From: Anaerolineales bacterium UBA5797
GTDB taxonomy: Bacteria > Chloroflexota > Anaerolineae > Anaerolineales > Villigracilaceae
NCBI GenBank assembly: GCA_002418205.1
Contig: DIDP01000074.1
Span: forward strand, 1 to 27,670
Length of the DNA stretch: 27,670 nt
Direction of reading: 5' to 3'
Positions 14,245 through 22,412 of the stretch are shown here, one piece after another; the first letter of the stretch is position 1, and each line of letters opens with the position of its first letter. The notes beneath the pieces were generated by a model that saw nothing but the letters and a program-made list of their open reading frames with translations, had not been told where the DNA came from and did no database searches. The position numbers were made by a program, and so were the translations under genes.

Positions 14245-15345
14245 ATGGACCAGAAGCAACCTCGCATTCGTCTCTTTGGAGTTCTAGTCAAAGCAACAGC
14301 ACTACTGCTGTTGTTCAATTTCGCGTTCATCTTCACCACGAACATTCCATTGGGAAAACTTTCCCTCTATAACAAGGTCTTTCCGGGACGCGAACGTTTT
14401 CCCTTCGGTGAGACCTACGAATCGTACAACCTGAGTCTCTTCGATATCGATGCCATGTTTGCATCCCATGTCCTTGCAGGAAAAGAAAAAGCCCGCGATG
14501 AATACCGCGTGCTGTTAATCGGTGATTCATCTGTCTGGGGTACACTGCTCACTCCTGGACAGACGCTGGCAGGTCAACTCGATGCAACTCCCATCACCGC
14601 CTGCGGAAAAACCGTCGGTGTTTACAACCTCGGATATCCGACCATCTCGTTGACCAAGGATTTGATGATCCTCGATCAGGCGCTGGATTATCAGCCCGAC
14701 CTGGTCATCTGGCTGACGACGCTCGAAGCCTTCCCGAAGGACAAGCAGTTCGAATCGCCCATCGTCGCCAACAATGCCGAACGTGTGAGAGCGTTGATCG
14801 GAAAATATCATCTCCCGGCAGATCCAAATGATCCAGCGTTGATACAGCCGTCGAAATGGGACCAGACGTTCGTGAGTCAGAGGCGGGCGCTGGCAGACCT
14901 GATCCGCCTGCAGCTCTATGGCGTGTTGTGGTCGTCCACCGGCATCGATCAGGTCTATCCCGAAAATTATGAGCGCGCCCAGACCGATCTCGAAGCCAGT
15001 GAAGATTTTCATGGACTGCGCTCATTGCAGGATGGGCTTGCGCTGGATGTGCTCACAGCGGGCATGTCCGCAAAAACAAAACTGCTGCTGGTCAACGAAC
15101 CCATGCTCATCAGCGACGGTGCCAACAGCGACATCCGCTATAATTTCTTTTACCCGCGCTGGGCGTATGACGAGTATCGCCGGATGCTCGCTGACCTTGC
15201 GAACAGGAACGATTGGAATTATCTCGATCTGTGGGACCTCGTCCCCGCAGGCGAGTTCACCAACAGTGCCATCCATCTGACGCCTGCCGGCGAAAGTTTA
15301 CTTTCGAATAAAATCGCCGAGGCGATTCAGGCAAACTGCGAATAG
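14245..15345 (+). CDS. Membrane-anchored SGNH-like acyltransferase/esterase
   Basis: A 366-residue protein with one N-terminal TM anchor (about residues 11-31) and an external SGNH/DltD/AlgX-like domain. Block I is GDSSVWG with Ser95 as the predicted nucleophile. Near the C terminus SAIHLTPAGE supplies His344, but the canonical Asp three residues earlier is Ser341. The family's C-terminal layout (LTPAGESLLSNKIAEAI) is typical. I chose the ATG at 14245, 2 bases after the MBOAT stop; the in-frame ATG at 14173 would overlap the MBOAT end by 70 bases. Likely role: accept the acyl group from the shuttle and place it on an envelope glycan, as DltD and AlgJ/AlgX-type proteins do. Confidence 0.88.
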   Translation: MDQKQPRIRLFGVLVKATALLLLFNFAFIFTTNIPLGKLSLYNKVFPGRERFPFGETYESYNLSLFDIDAMFASHVLAGKEKARDEYRVLLIGDSSVWGTLLTPGQTLAGQLDATPITACGKTVGVYNLGYPTISLTKDLMILDQALDYQPDLVIWLTTLEAFPKDKQFESPIVANNAERVRALIGKYHLPADPNDPALIQPSKWDQTFVSQRRALADLIRLQLYGVLWSSTGIDQVYPENYERAQTDLEASEDFHGLRSLQDGLALDVLTAGMSAKTKLLLVNEPMLISDGANSDIRYNFFYPRWAYDEYRRMLADLANRNDWNYLDLWDLVPAGEFTNSAIHLTPAGESLLSNKIAEAIQANCE

Positions 15346-15348
15346 GAT

Positions 15349-16305
15349 ATGAAACAAAGGATACCGCTTATTTTATTGATGATGACTCTGCTCGCGGCCT
15401 GTTCCACCGGACAGGCGCCGATACAAAGCGCTTCTGTCCCGCCGACGGACGCGCCGCTTCGATCCCAGCCGACATCTGCTCCCGTTAAATCGATCGTCGC
15501 CTCCCCGACACTTACCCCCGTTGTTCCAACCATCACGCCCAAGCCACCGCTTGCCAAGGACGCCTGGATGCAACTGCCCGCGGTGCCAACAAGCGTCAGT
15601 GATACCATGCGTGAGGTCTATCAATTGGGTTTGGCGATGGGCAACGACCCGACACATTTCTCGGTCATCGGTGACTGCCAGAATGTTTCATCATATTTCC
15701 TATCTGTGTACGATAAGCCGGGCGAATATAGTCTTGGTGAAGAGTACGCATACTTGCAGTCGACGATCGATTATTACCAGGGTTCGTTCTCGCGTGTGAG
15801 TGTTGCGGTGAAGGGAGGGTTCAACGCCGCGGCGGTGATCTCGCCATTGCGCGCGGACCCCAAGGTTTGTAATCCCAACGAATCTCCGCTCGATTGCGAA
15901 TTGCGCCTGTGGAACCCCTCGGTCGTTTTTGTCAGCATGGAGACGTGGTGGTCGCACAAGCCCGCGGCTGAATATGAGAAATACATGCGCAAGGTGCTGG
16001 ACCGGATCATCGAGACCGGCGCGGTGCCGATCATTGCCACCAAAGCCGACAACCTCGAAGGCGATAATTCCATCAATGAGACCGTTGCCCAACTGGCGTA
16101 CGAATATGACATCCCTTTGTGGAATTTTTGGGCGGCAGTCCAGCCGTTGCCGGGGCATGGTCTCAGCCCGGACGGATTCCATTTGACCTTTGCGCGCAAC
16201 TTCTTCGACGACCCCTTCCGCATGAAGAGCGCCTGGCCCTGGCGCAACCTGACCGCCCTGCAGAGTCTGGATGTTGTTCGAAAAAGCCTGACCGGAGAAC
16301 AATAG
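15349..16305 (+). CDS. SGNH-like lipoprotein with Cys at the nucleophile position
   Basis: A 318-residue lipoprotein: signal with lipobox LAAC (Cys18), a Ser/Thr/Pro-rich spacer (about 20-68) and an SGNH-like domain. Block I reads GDCQNVSS, placing Cys110 where the catalytic Ser normally sits, while the C-terminal DGFHLTF gives the standard Asp275-x-x-His278 pair. SMETWW (in VFVSMETWW) stands where GxND block III is expected. It begins 3 bases after the previous gene. It could be a Cys-nucleophile hydrolase, or a non-catalytic glycan-binding partner of the acylation system. Convergent with mrpG with only 2 bases between stops. Confidence 0.85.
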   Translation: MKQRIPLILLMMTLLAACSTGQAPIQSASVPPTDAPLRSQPTSAPVKSIVASPTLTPVVPTITPKPPLAKDAWMQLPAVPTSVSDTMREVYQLGLAMGNDPTHFSVIGDCQNVSSYFLSVYDKPGEYSLGEEYAYLQSTIDYYQGSFSRVSVAVKGGFNAAAVISPLRADPKVCNPNESPLDCELRLWNPSVVFVSMETWWSHKPAAEYEKYMRKVLDRIIETGAVPIIATKADNLEGDNSINETVAQLAYEYDIPLWNFWAAVQPLPGHGLSPDGFHLTFARNFFDDPFRMKSAWPWRNLTALQSLDVVRKSLTGEQ

Positions 16306-16307
16306 GT

Positions 16308-16655
16308 TTAAACGTCCCTGCCGTCTCCCTGTTCCATTTTGCCCCTGAGATCATCCCTTGCCGGGTGTGCCAGGGGCAAACCGATTCTATAGGCGGCGGA
16401 GGCGATGGAATGTGCCACGGATGGCGATGCCAGCAGGACAAAGAAGATCAATACCAATCCCTTCCACAGGCTGAGCGGGGAAAGGATGATCGCCGCGATC
16501 AATAAAAATACGATGCCGAACACACTGACCTTGCCGGTGGCATGCAGGCGTGTGTACACATCCGGCATGCGGATGTAGCCGATGACACCGATGAGGGAAA
16601 ACAGGGTTCCGATCACCATGAAAAGAACAGCGATGATATCGAGAATATTTCCCAT
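16308..16655 (-). CDS. mrpG: Mrp Na+/H+ antiporter subunit G
   Basis: A 115-residue membrane protein with three hydrophobic segments and the subunit G signature GVIGYIRMPDVYTRLHATGK. It is the last gene of the mrp operon, 1 base after mrpF. The C-terminal tail after the third TM is polar (HPARDDLRGKMEQ). Required with the other Mrp subunits for antiport in characterised systems. Confidence 0.95.
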   Translation of the reverse strand: MGNILDIIAVLFMVIGTLFSLIGVIGYIRMPDVYTRLHATGKVSVFGIVFLLIAAIILSPLSLWKGLVLIFFVLLASPSVAHSIASAAYRIGLPLAHPARDDLRGKMEQGDGRDV

Positions 16656-16656
16656 C

Positions 16657-16932
16657 TCAAAACACCTTCTGGTCTGAAATGAACTTTGCCAGCGCCACTG
16701 TTGAGAGGTAACTCAACGCGGCGAGGGCGATGGCGGCATCCATGAAGATGCTGTTTTGCTCCAAAATGGAGATCAGGATAAGCACTGCCAGTGTGAGGGT
16801 GCTTGCAAGGTCGAGGGCGGTCAGGCGGGCGATGCTGTTCTCTCCGCGCCAGACTCGCCAGGCAGCGACAAGCGCCATGAGCAAATGGGCGGCGAGCACG
16901 ATCCAGGTGGTGATATTGATGATCGATTCCAT
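16657..16932 (-). CDS. mrpF: Mrp Na+/H+ antiporter subunit F
   Basis: A 91-residue membrane protein with three TM segments and the family block RVWRGENSIARLTALDLAST, where the conserved Asp between TM1 and TM2 is visible. It begins 4 bases after mrpE and ends 1 base before mrpG, in the standard E-F-G order. Confidence 0.95.
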   Translation of the reverse strand: MESIINITTWIVLAAHLLMALVAAWRVWRGENSIARLTALDLASTLTLAVLILISILEQNSIFMDAAIALAALSYLSTVALAKFISDQKVF

Positions 16933-16936
16933 AGTT

Positions 16937-17422
16937 TCACTCGAACATTTTGCTCAACAGATTTTGTCTCATCGATTGTGCCTGTGCCACGAATTTTTCC
17001 GATTCGTCCACGTTGAGGCAGTGGGTGTACATCGTGCCTTCATCATCCATGGCTACCACCAGTTCACCGGGCGAGAGCGTAATGGAGTGCGCACTCAACG
17101 CCGTCCCCAATTCGGATTTGCTGCCGGATGGGATGGTGATGATGCCGGGGTTGAGAGGCAGTTTCGGGTCAAGGACGATGCGGGCGGTGCTGATCCCGCC
17201 GCGAATGACATCCCAGCCCACAACGAAGAGGTAGCGAATCCCTGCCCACAGGAACTGCGGGAGGCGTTTCAGGGGGACGAACTGCATATCCCGCTTGGGC
17301 ATGAGCAGAGCGATGCCGACCGAGATCAAGGCTCCGATGATGAGATTGGATGGCTGTGCATTTCCGCTCAGGGCGAGATATACAAGAAACAGCGGAATGG
17401 AAATGTTGAGGATGCGAATCAT
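16937..17422 (-). CDS. mrpE: Mrp Na+/H+ antiporter subunit E
   Basis: A 161-residue protein with hydrophobic N terminus (ISIPLFLVYLALSG, then LIIGALISVGIALL) and the cytoplasmic domain typical of MnhE: SELGTALSAHSITLSPGELVV. The start at 17422 has AAAGGAAAG just upstream; an extension to 17509 would overlap mrpD and encode an Arg/Ser-rich stretch unlike the family. It begins 13 bases after mrpD. Confidence 0.95.
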   Translation of the reverse strand: MIRILNISIPLFLVYLALSGNAQPSNLIIGALISVGIALLMPKRDMQFVPLKRLPQFLWAGIRYLFVVGWDVIRGGISTARIVLDPKLPLNPGIITIPSGSKSELGTALSAHSITLSPGELVVAMDDEGTMYTHCLNVDESEKFVAQAQSMRQNLLSKMFE

Positions 17423-17435
17423 GTTCTTTCCTTTT

Positions 17436-18914
17436 CTATCGCAGGATCGCCGCGATGTAGAACGCCGGGTCGCCCAACCATGCGGCTGTAATCTGCGAGA
17501 ACGAAACAAGCGGCTCAGCCCAGATACCGATCAGCAGACTGAGCGCGATCAATAAAGCCGGAGCGAGAAGATGATCTCCCGCCTTCTCTTTGGCCTTTGG
17601 ATTCGGCTCGAACCAAATCTTGACGAACGAGCGGATCACATACGTCAGCGTGAGGATGCTGGCGATGCCGATGATGAGCAGGGGAACATATTGCGCCGCT
17701 TCCACGCCGCTCCAGAAGATCATCAGTTTGCTGATGAAGCCATTGAGCGGAGGAATGCCTGCCAGCGCCATGCCGCCGAGCAGGAAGAGAATCCCTGCGG
17801 CGGGACTGTTCTTCCCGACGCCGACAACCACATCGAACGCGGCAGATTTGACCGGCGCGCGACTTGCCATCGCGCCTGCCAGCATGAGCATGGCGGCTTT
17901 GACAAGCGCATGGTTGAACGTGAAGACCAACGCCGCCGCCAATGAAAGCGGAGTTCCCCAACCGATGCCGACGAGAATGAATCCGATCTGCGCCAGTGTG
18001 GAGTATGCCAACATGCGTTTGACATTGTGCGTACCCGCCGCGCCGAACCCGCCGTAGATGACGCCTGCCACGCCGACTATGATGAGCAGGGTTTTCAACA
18101 ATTCCGCACCTTCGACAAACAGCAGGGTGGTCATGCGCAGGAAACCATAGACTCCCACCTTGACGACCAGCGACGAAAGCATGGCGCTGACCGGCGTCGG
18201 CGCGGCGGCGTGGAAATCGGGCTGCCAAAAGTGGAAGGGAAAAGCCGCGCTTTTGATGAGGAAGGTAGCAGTGAGAAATGCCATGCCTGCCATGGTCAAC
18301 GGCGCGGAGGGATTGGATGCAATGCGATCCGCAAGATCGGCGAGGTTGAGCGTGCCGTGTGCCACATATAACGAGCCAATGCCGAGCAGGAATAAAACCG
18401 AGGCAAGCGTTGAGATGTAGAAATATTTGTAGGCGGCTTCTACGCCATAAGTGTCATCCGCGATGGCGGTCAACACCGCGCCGGAGATGACAATGATCTC
18501 GGCAAAGACAAACAGGTTGAACAGATCGCCGGTCAGGAAGGCACCGGTCAAGCCTGTGGCGAGAGCGAGGAATAATGGATAGAACGTCGGGTACTGAACA
18601 ACCTTTTCGGTGGAACCAAGCGAATAGATGAGCCCTGCCGACAGCACGATCTGACTCATCAACACCATGAACACACCCAGCGGGTCGGCGGTGAGGGTGA
18701 TTCCGAATGGGGGAAGCCAGGAGCCCATTCGGACGGTAACAGGCAAATCGGTCGTCAGAACCGTGCGAAGCAATCCGATGGTGAAGGCAAGGGATGTGAG
18801 CATGAGTCCCAATGCAAGCGCTGACTGGACTCTTCGTCTCTTGCGGAGGGCGAGTGTGAGAGGTACACCGCCAAACGGAATGAGGAGCGGAAGGAGCAGA
18901 AACCAGGCAGTCAT
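17436..18914 (-). CDS. mrpD: Mrp Na+/H+ antiporter subunit D (NuoN/L-like)
   Basis: A 492-residue polytopic protein of the proton-conducting complex I antiporter-like family, about 14 TM segments. FNLFVFAEIIVISGAV contains the conserved TM5 Glu, and FPFHFWQPDFHAAAPTPVSAMLSSLVVKVGVYGF contains the conserved TM7-8 Lys and the HFW...P block, both key to ion movement. Its ATG shares one base with the mrpC stop (TGATG), so the two are coupled. As part of the seven-subunit complex it exchanges Na+ for H+ across the membrane. Confidence 0.96.
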   Translation of the reverse strand: MTAWFLLLPLLIPFGGVPLTLALRKRRRVQSALALGLMLTSLAFTIGLLRTVLTTDLPVTVRMGSWLPPFGITLTADPLGVFMVLMSQIVLSAGLIYSLGSTEKVVQYPTFYPLFLALATGLTGAFLTGDLFNLFVFAEIIVISGAVLTAIADDTYGVEAAYKYFYISTLASVLFLLGIGSLYVAHGTLNLADLADRIASNPSAPLTMAGMAFLTATFLIKSAAFPFHFWQPDFHAAAPTPVSAMLSSLVVKVGVYGFLRMTTLLFVEGAELLKTLLIIVGVAGVIYGGFGAAGTHNVKRMLAYSTLAQIGFILVGIGWGTPLSLAAALVFTFNHALVKAAMLMLAGAMASRAPVKSAAFDVVVGVGKNSPAAGILFLLGGMALAGIPPLNGFISKLMIFWSGVEAAQYVPLLIIGIASILTLTYVIRSFVKIWFEPNPKAKEKAGDHLLAPALLIALSLLIGIWAEPLVSFSQITAAWLGDPAFYIAAILR

Positions 18915-19246
18915 CAGTTCTTCAATCCTTTCACTTCATCGCTGTCACTGGTCTTGTAGCGCGTGGAGATGACATAGAGCAGGCTGAGTACAAAGGCAAA
19001 GCCTCCCGCGCTGATGACGATGGCGGTCAGGACGAGCGCCTGCGGAAGCGGGTCGCTGATCTGACTGAGGGCGGTGGTGTACGCGGCTTCGGTCCCGTTG
19101 TAGGCGCCGACATTGAACAGGAACAGGTTGACCGCGTTGGAAAGCAATACCAAACCGATGGCAGCGCGGATAAGATTTCGCCGCAATATTTGATAGATGC
19201 CTGCCGCAAAGAGGACGCCGATGGCAAGGGATGTCAAAAGGTTCAT
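18914..19246 (-). CDS. mrpC: Mrp Na+/H+ antiporter subunit C (NuoK-like)
   Basis: A 110-residue protein with three TM segments and the NuoK-like block IGLVLLSNAVNLFLFNVGAYNG. LPQALVLTAIVISAGGFAFVLSLLY is the conserved third helix of MnhC. It overlaps the mrpA stop by four bases (ATGA) and mrpD by one. Confidence 0.96.
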   Translation of the reverse strand: MNLLTSLAIGVLFAAGIYQILRRNLIRAAIGLVLLSNAVNLFLFNVGAYNGTEAAYTTALSQISDPLPQALVLTAIVISAGGFAFVLSLLYVISTRYKTSDSDEVKGLKN

Positions 19247-22161
19247 TGTGCCTCCTCGATGGCGGCGAGATCCGCTTCGGCTTCGAGGTCTTCCTCGCGC
19301 GGATGCCCGAGATTGTCGAGAATTAAAGTCGCCGCGCCCATGACGGTCAACGCGATGGAGACTTCAAAGATGAATGAATTGGTGAGGGCGAAACCAGTTG
19401 GCAGGGATAAACCAAGCATTTTGCCATAATCAACGGGCGCAAAGAAACCTTTGCCAAACACAAATCCTCCAAAGGCGTTGAGCAGTGCCAGGGTCAACCC
19501 GGCAACGATCATGTTGTTGCGGTTGAGCCAGAAAAGTTTGCGGCGCGTTTCGTAATACCCGAACAGCATGTACCACTGGGCGATGGCGAGACTGATGATG
19601 ACGCCCGCTGTGAATCCGTCGCCAGGCTGGTCGTGCCCGTACATCATGTGGATGATGCCGATCATGAACGCCAGCGGCAGCATGATATACGCCAGCGTGT
19701 GCAGCATCGGTGAAGTCGGCAGGTTTTGAATGCCAAGCGGCGTGTGCGCCTTCAAGGTTTTATCGGGCGGTTCATAAGTACGTTCGCCGCGCTTGCGCGT
19801 GGCGTAATGCAGCAAGGTGTAGATGCCCAACCCCGCCAGCGCAAAGACCAGAATTTCGATCAGCGTATCTGTGCCGCGGAAGTCCACCACAACCGCGCCG
19901 ACGATGTCCTTTGCGCCGGTCAACGGTTTGGCATTCTCGGCATAGAACGGCGACACCACACTTTCACGCGGGCGTGTGTTCAACGCGGTGAACGTCAACC
20001 CAGCCACCACCGCACCCGCCAGCACGGCGATCATCGCATCGCGCGCCATGTCCCTGCGGCTGTGCAGCAACTCGTTGGCGCGGTCACGCAGTCGGCGCGG
20101 GATCAGGCTCAGGCTGAGGATCAGGATCACCGTCGCGAGAATATCCACCACGATCTGCACCAGCGCCACATCGGGCGAAGGCTCGAGCGCCATCCACACC
20201 GCCACACCCAAACCTGTGATGCCCAACGCGATCACGGCGTGCAAGTCACGTTTTGCAATCACACTCACCAACGCGGCAGCGGTCAACAGCACCAACGAGA
20301 ACAAACGCAAACCGTTCAAGCCTTCCACGTTCCATTCAAAATTTTGGATGAAGACTCCGCCCGGGAGTCCGCTGAACAAAACGACCAACGCCACTGCACT
20401 GAGGATCATCACGCGGAGATAGGTCCGCAGCTGACCGCCCTGCAATCTGGTCGCTGTCCGAGAAAGCGAATCCAACCCGGAAACCGTCCCGTTGAACAGC
20501 GCGTTGGCTGTGACGTTCGGCAGGAAGTTCATCATCCACGCACGGATCCTTTCCCGCTGCCAGAAGATGAGTGACCCAAGCAATATCGCCACAACCGAAA
20601 GGATCAATGGCACATTGATACCGGTCCACAGTGCAAGCGATACTTTGACCTTGTCACCGTATGCGGCTTTGGCGGCATCGGCAAGGAAGTTGGCGAGGAA
20701 TGCCGGTTCGGGGAGTAAGCCCACTGCCAGCGAAAGAACAGCAGGGATGGCGGGCGCGATCCAGAAACCAGGTTTGGGATCGTGTCCATGCGGAGGATGT
20801 TTCTCGTCCGCGGGTTTGCCGAGGAAGACACCCCACACAAGCAGTCCTGCCTGCGCGAGGAGCAGCGCACCTGCGATCACAGTTGTCAGCGGGAAGAGGT
20901 TGTCCACAATGGGAGGCAGGCTCGGGTGAGAGGCGGAAGCGAGAAGAGTCTCTTTGGCGAGAAAGCCAAAAAGCGGAGGAAGTCCAGCCATTGAGAGCGC
21001 GGCGACTCCCATGATCCCAAAAAGGATCGGCATCTGCTTGCGCAACCCGCCCAATTTGCGAATGTCACGCGTGCCGGTTTCATGGTCAATGATGCCCGCG
21101 GACATGAAGAGTGCGGATTTGTAAAGCGCGTGCGCGAGGATGCCGATGACAAGTGCCTTGAAAGCGATCTCGGTATCCTGACCGATCAGCGCGACCAACA
21201 CGCCGAGCTGTGAAATGGTGGAATATGCCAGCAAGGGTTTGAGGTCGTTTTGCTTGAAGCCGAGATACGCGCCAACCAGCATGGTGGTCAAGCCGAAGAT
21301 GGAGAGCGTCCAGAACCACAGGTCGGTGTTGCCGATGGCGGGGTTGAGACGTGCCAATAAATAGATGCCCGCCTTGACCATCGTTGCGGAGTGAAGGAAG
21401 GCGCTGGCTGGCGTAGGCGCGGACATCGCTTCGGGGAGCCAGATGTGCGCGGGGAACTGCGCGCTTTTGGTAAAGGCTCCGAAGGCGATCAGGGTGAAGA
21501 AGACAGGGTATAGCGGACTTGCGCGAAGAATATCACCGCTGGCGAGGATGGTCTTGAAATCTGCGTTGCCGCTCAGGTTGATAAGAAAGATAAAACCTGC
21601 GAGCAGGGCGATGCCGCCTCCACCGGTGATGAACAGCGATTTGAACGCCCCTTTGCGCGCAGTTTCATCCTTGTACTTGTAGGAGATCAACAGGAAGGAG
21701 GAAATGCTGGTCCCTTCCCAGAACAGGAAGAGGGTGATGAGGTCACCAGCCAGGACCAGTCCGAGCATGGCAGTCATGAAGAGCAGGATGTAGGCAAAGA
21801 AACGCCGCTCGTTTTTTGGCTCGCTGGAATGCGAGTCGTCGAAGTAGTAGCCGGTGTAGATCGTGACCAATGTGCCGATGCCGGTGACGAGCAGGGCGAA
21901 GAGCGTGGAGAGTCCATCGAGGTAGAGCGAGAAGTACAAGCCCAGTGAAGGGATCCACGGAATGGAGAAAGTCAGCGCCTTGCCAGAGGGGATGGTGCTA
22001 GAGGCGTAGAGGATGAGTATGAAAAAGGAAAGAGGAAAGACAGACAGCAGCAAACCAAGGCGCGGCATGCTGGCAAAAACTCCCCGTTTGGGGAGCGTAA
22101 GCGCCAGGAAAATCCCCAGCGTCAACACGGCAAATGGCAACAGCAAAATGTATCCCGACAT
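19243..22161 (-). CDS. mrpA: Mrp Na+/H+ antiporter subunit A-B fusion
   Basis: A 972-residue membrane protein. The N-terminal part is NuoL-like: FLFWEGTSISSFLLI holds the TM5 Glu, and AHIWLPEAMSAPTPASAFLHSATMVKAGIYL holds the TM7 region and conserved Lys. An MbhD-like part (about residues 640-700; SPDVALVQIVVDILATVILI) and an MbhE-like part (DFRGTDTLIEILVFALAGLGIY, about 760-785) follow. The C-terminal roughly 140 residues (YIMLPLAFMIGIIHMMYGHDQPGDGFTAGVI) match MnhB. So mrpA and mrpB are fused, which explains the length and the lack of a separate mrpB. First gene of the operon; no strong RBS is seen. Confidence 0.95.
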   Translation of the reverse strand: MSGYILLLPFAVLTLGIFLALTLPKRGVFASMPRLGLLLSVFPLSFFILILYASSTIPSGKALTFSIPWIPSLGLYFSLYLDGLSTLFALLVTGIGTLVTIYTGYYFDDSHSSEPKNERRFFAYILLFMTAMLGLVLAGDLITLFLFWEGTSISSFLLISYKYKDETARKGAFKSLFITGGGGIALLAGFIFLINLSGNADFKTILASGDILRASPLYPVFFTLIAFGAFTKSAQFPAHIWLPEAMSAPTPASAFLHSATMVKAGIYLLARLNPAIGNTDLWFWTLSIFGLTTMLVGAYLGFKQNDLKPLLAYSTISQLGVLVALIGQDTEIAFKALVIGILAHALYKSALFMSAGIIDHETGTRDIRKLGGLRKQMPILFGIMGVAALSMAGLPPLFGFLAKETLLASASHPSLPPIVDNLFPLTTVIAGALLLAQAGLLVWGVFLGKPADEKHPPHGHDPKPGFWIAPAIPAVLSLAVGLLPEPAFLANFLADAAKAAYGDKVKVSLALWTGINVPLILSVVAILLGSLIFWQRERIRAWMMNFLPNVTANALFNGTVSGLDSLSRTATRLQGGQLRTYLRVMILSAVALVVLFSGLPGGVFIQNFEWNVEGLNGLRLFSLVLLTAAALVSVIAKRDLHAVIALGITGLGVAVWMALEPSPDVALVQIVVDILATVILILSLSLIPRRLRDRANELLHSRRDMARDAMIAVLAGAVVAGLTFTALNTRPRESVVSPFYAENAKPLTGAKDIVGAVVVDFRGTDTLIEILVFALAGLGIYTLLHYATRKRGERTYEPPDKTLKAHTPLGIQNLPTSPMLHTLAYIMLPLAFMIGIIHMMYGHDQPGDGFTAGVIISLAIAQWYMLFGYYETRRKLFWLNRNNMIVAGLTLALLNAFGGFVFGKGFFAPVDYGKMLGLSLPTGFALTNSFIFEVSIALTVMGAATLILDNLGHPREEDLEAEADLAAIEEAQ

Positions 22162-22312
22162 GAAGGCATTTTAGCAAGGATTCTTAAAAAGTGGGTGTGA
22201 AGGGCTGGGAATTTATAAATTTCAAACAAATACTCTCCGCAGGCTCATTAGAATAAATCCGCTTGTATCCTTCATTTCTCCCTGCCGAGGATGGGAAGAT
22301 GGATTTTCGCCC

Positions 22313-22341
22313 TTGACAAAATAGAACAAGTGTTCTATATT
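22313..22341 (+). promoter_or_regulatory. Near-consensus sigma-A promoter of the four-TM protein gene
   Basis: TTGACA (22313-22318, consensus) and TATATT (22336-22341) with an exact 17-bp spacer. Transcription should start near 22349, giving about 65 bases of leader. The remaining 22162-22312 stretch holds nothing else I can name; the mrpA promoter is presumably there but I cannot pick it. Confidence 0.8.
22321..22338 (+). promoter_or_regulatory. LexA-like operator inside the promoter spacer
   Basis: A perfect 8-bp inverted repeat ATAGAACA-AG-TGTTCTAT fills the spacer and enters the -10. It contains GAAC-N4-GTTC, the Gram-positive type LexA (DinR) core. A repressor bound here would block RNA polymerase. 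Confidence 0.6.
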
Positions 22342-22412
22342 CTGGGCAGTCGTAGATTATTCGTTTTGTTGTGGTTCCTGCGGGCATCCCCGGAGGATCA
22401 CAGGAGGCTCAA

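Noticed and set aside
12327..15345. Reading the cassette as a standard dlt (teichoic acid D-alanylation) operon
   Set aside because: No DltA adenylation enzyme or DltC carrier protein is seen nearby; only the MBOAT, shuttle-like and SGNH parts match.
22371..22412. Earlier start of the four-TM protein gene
   Set aside because: It lies in the untranslated leader without RBS; ATG 22413 has CAGGAGG.
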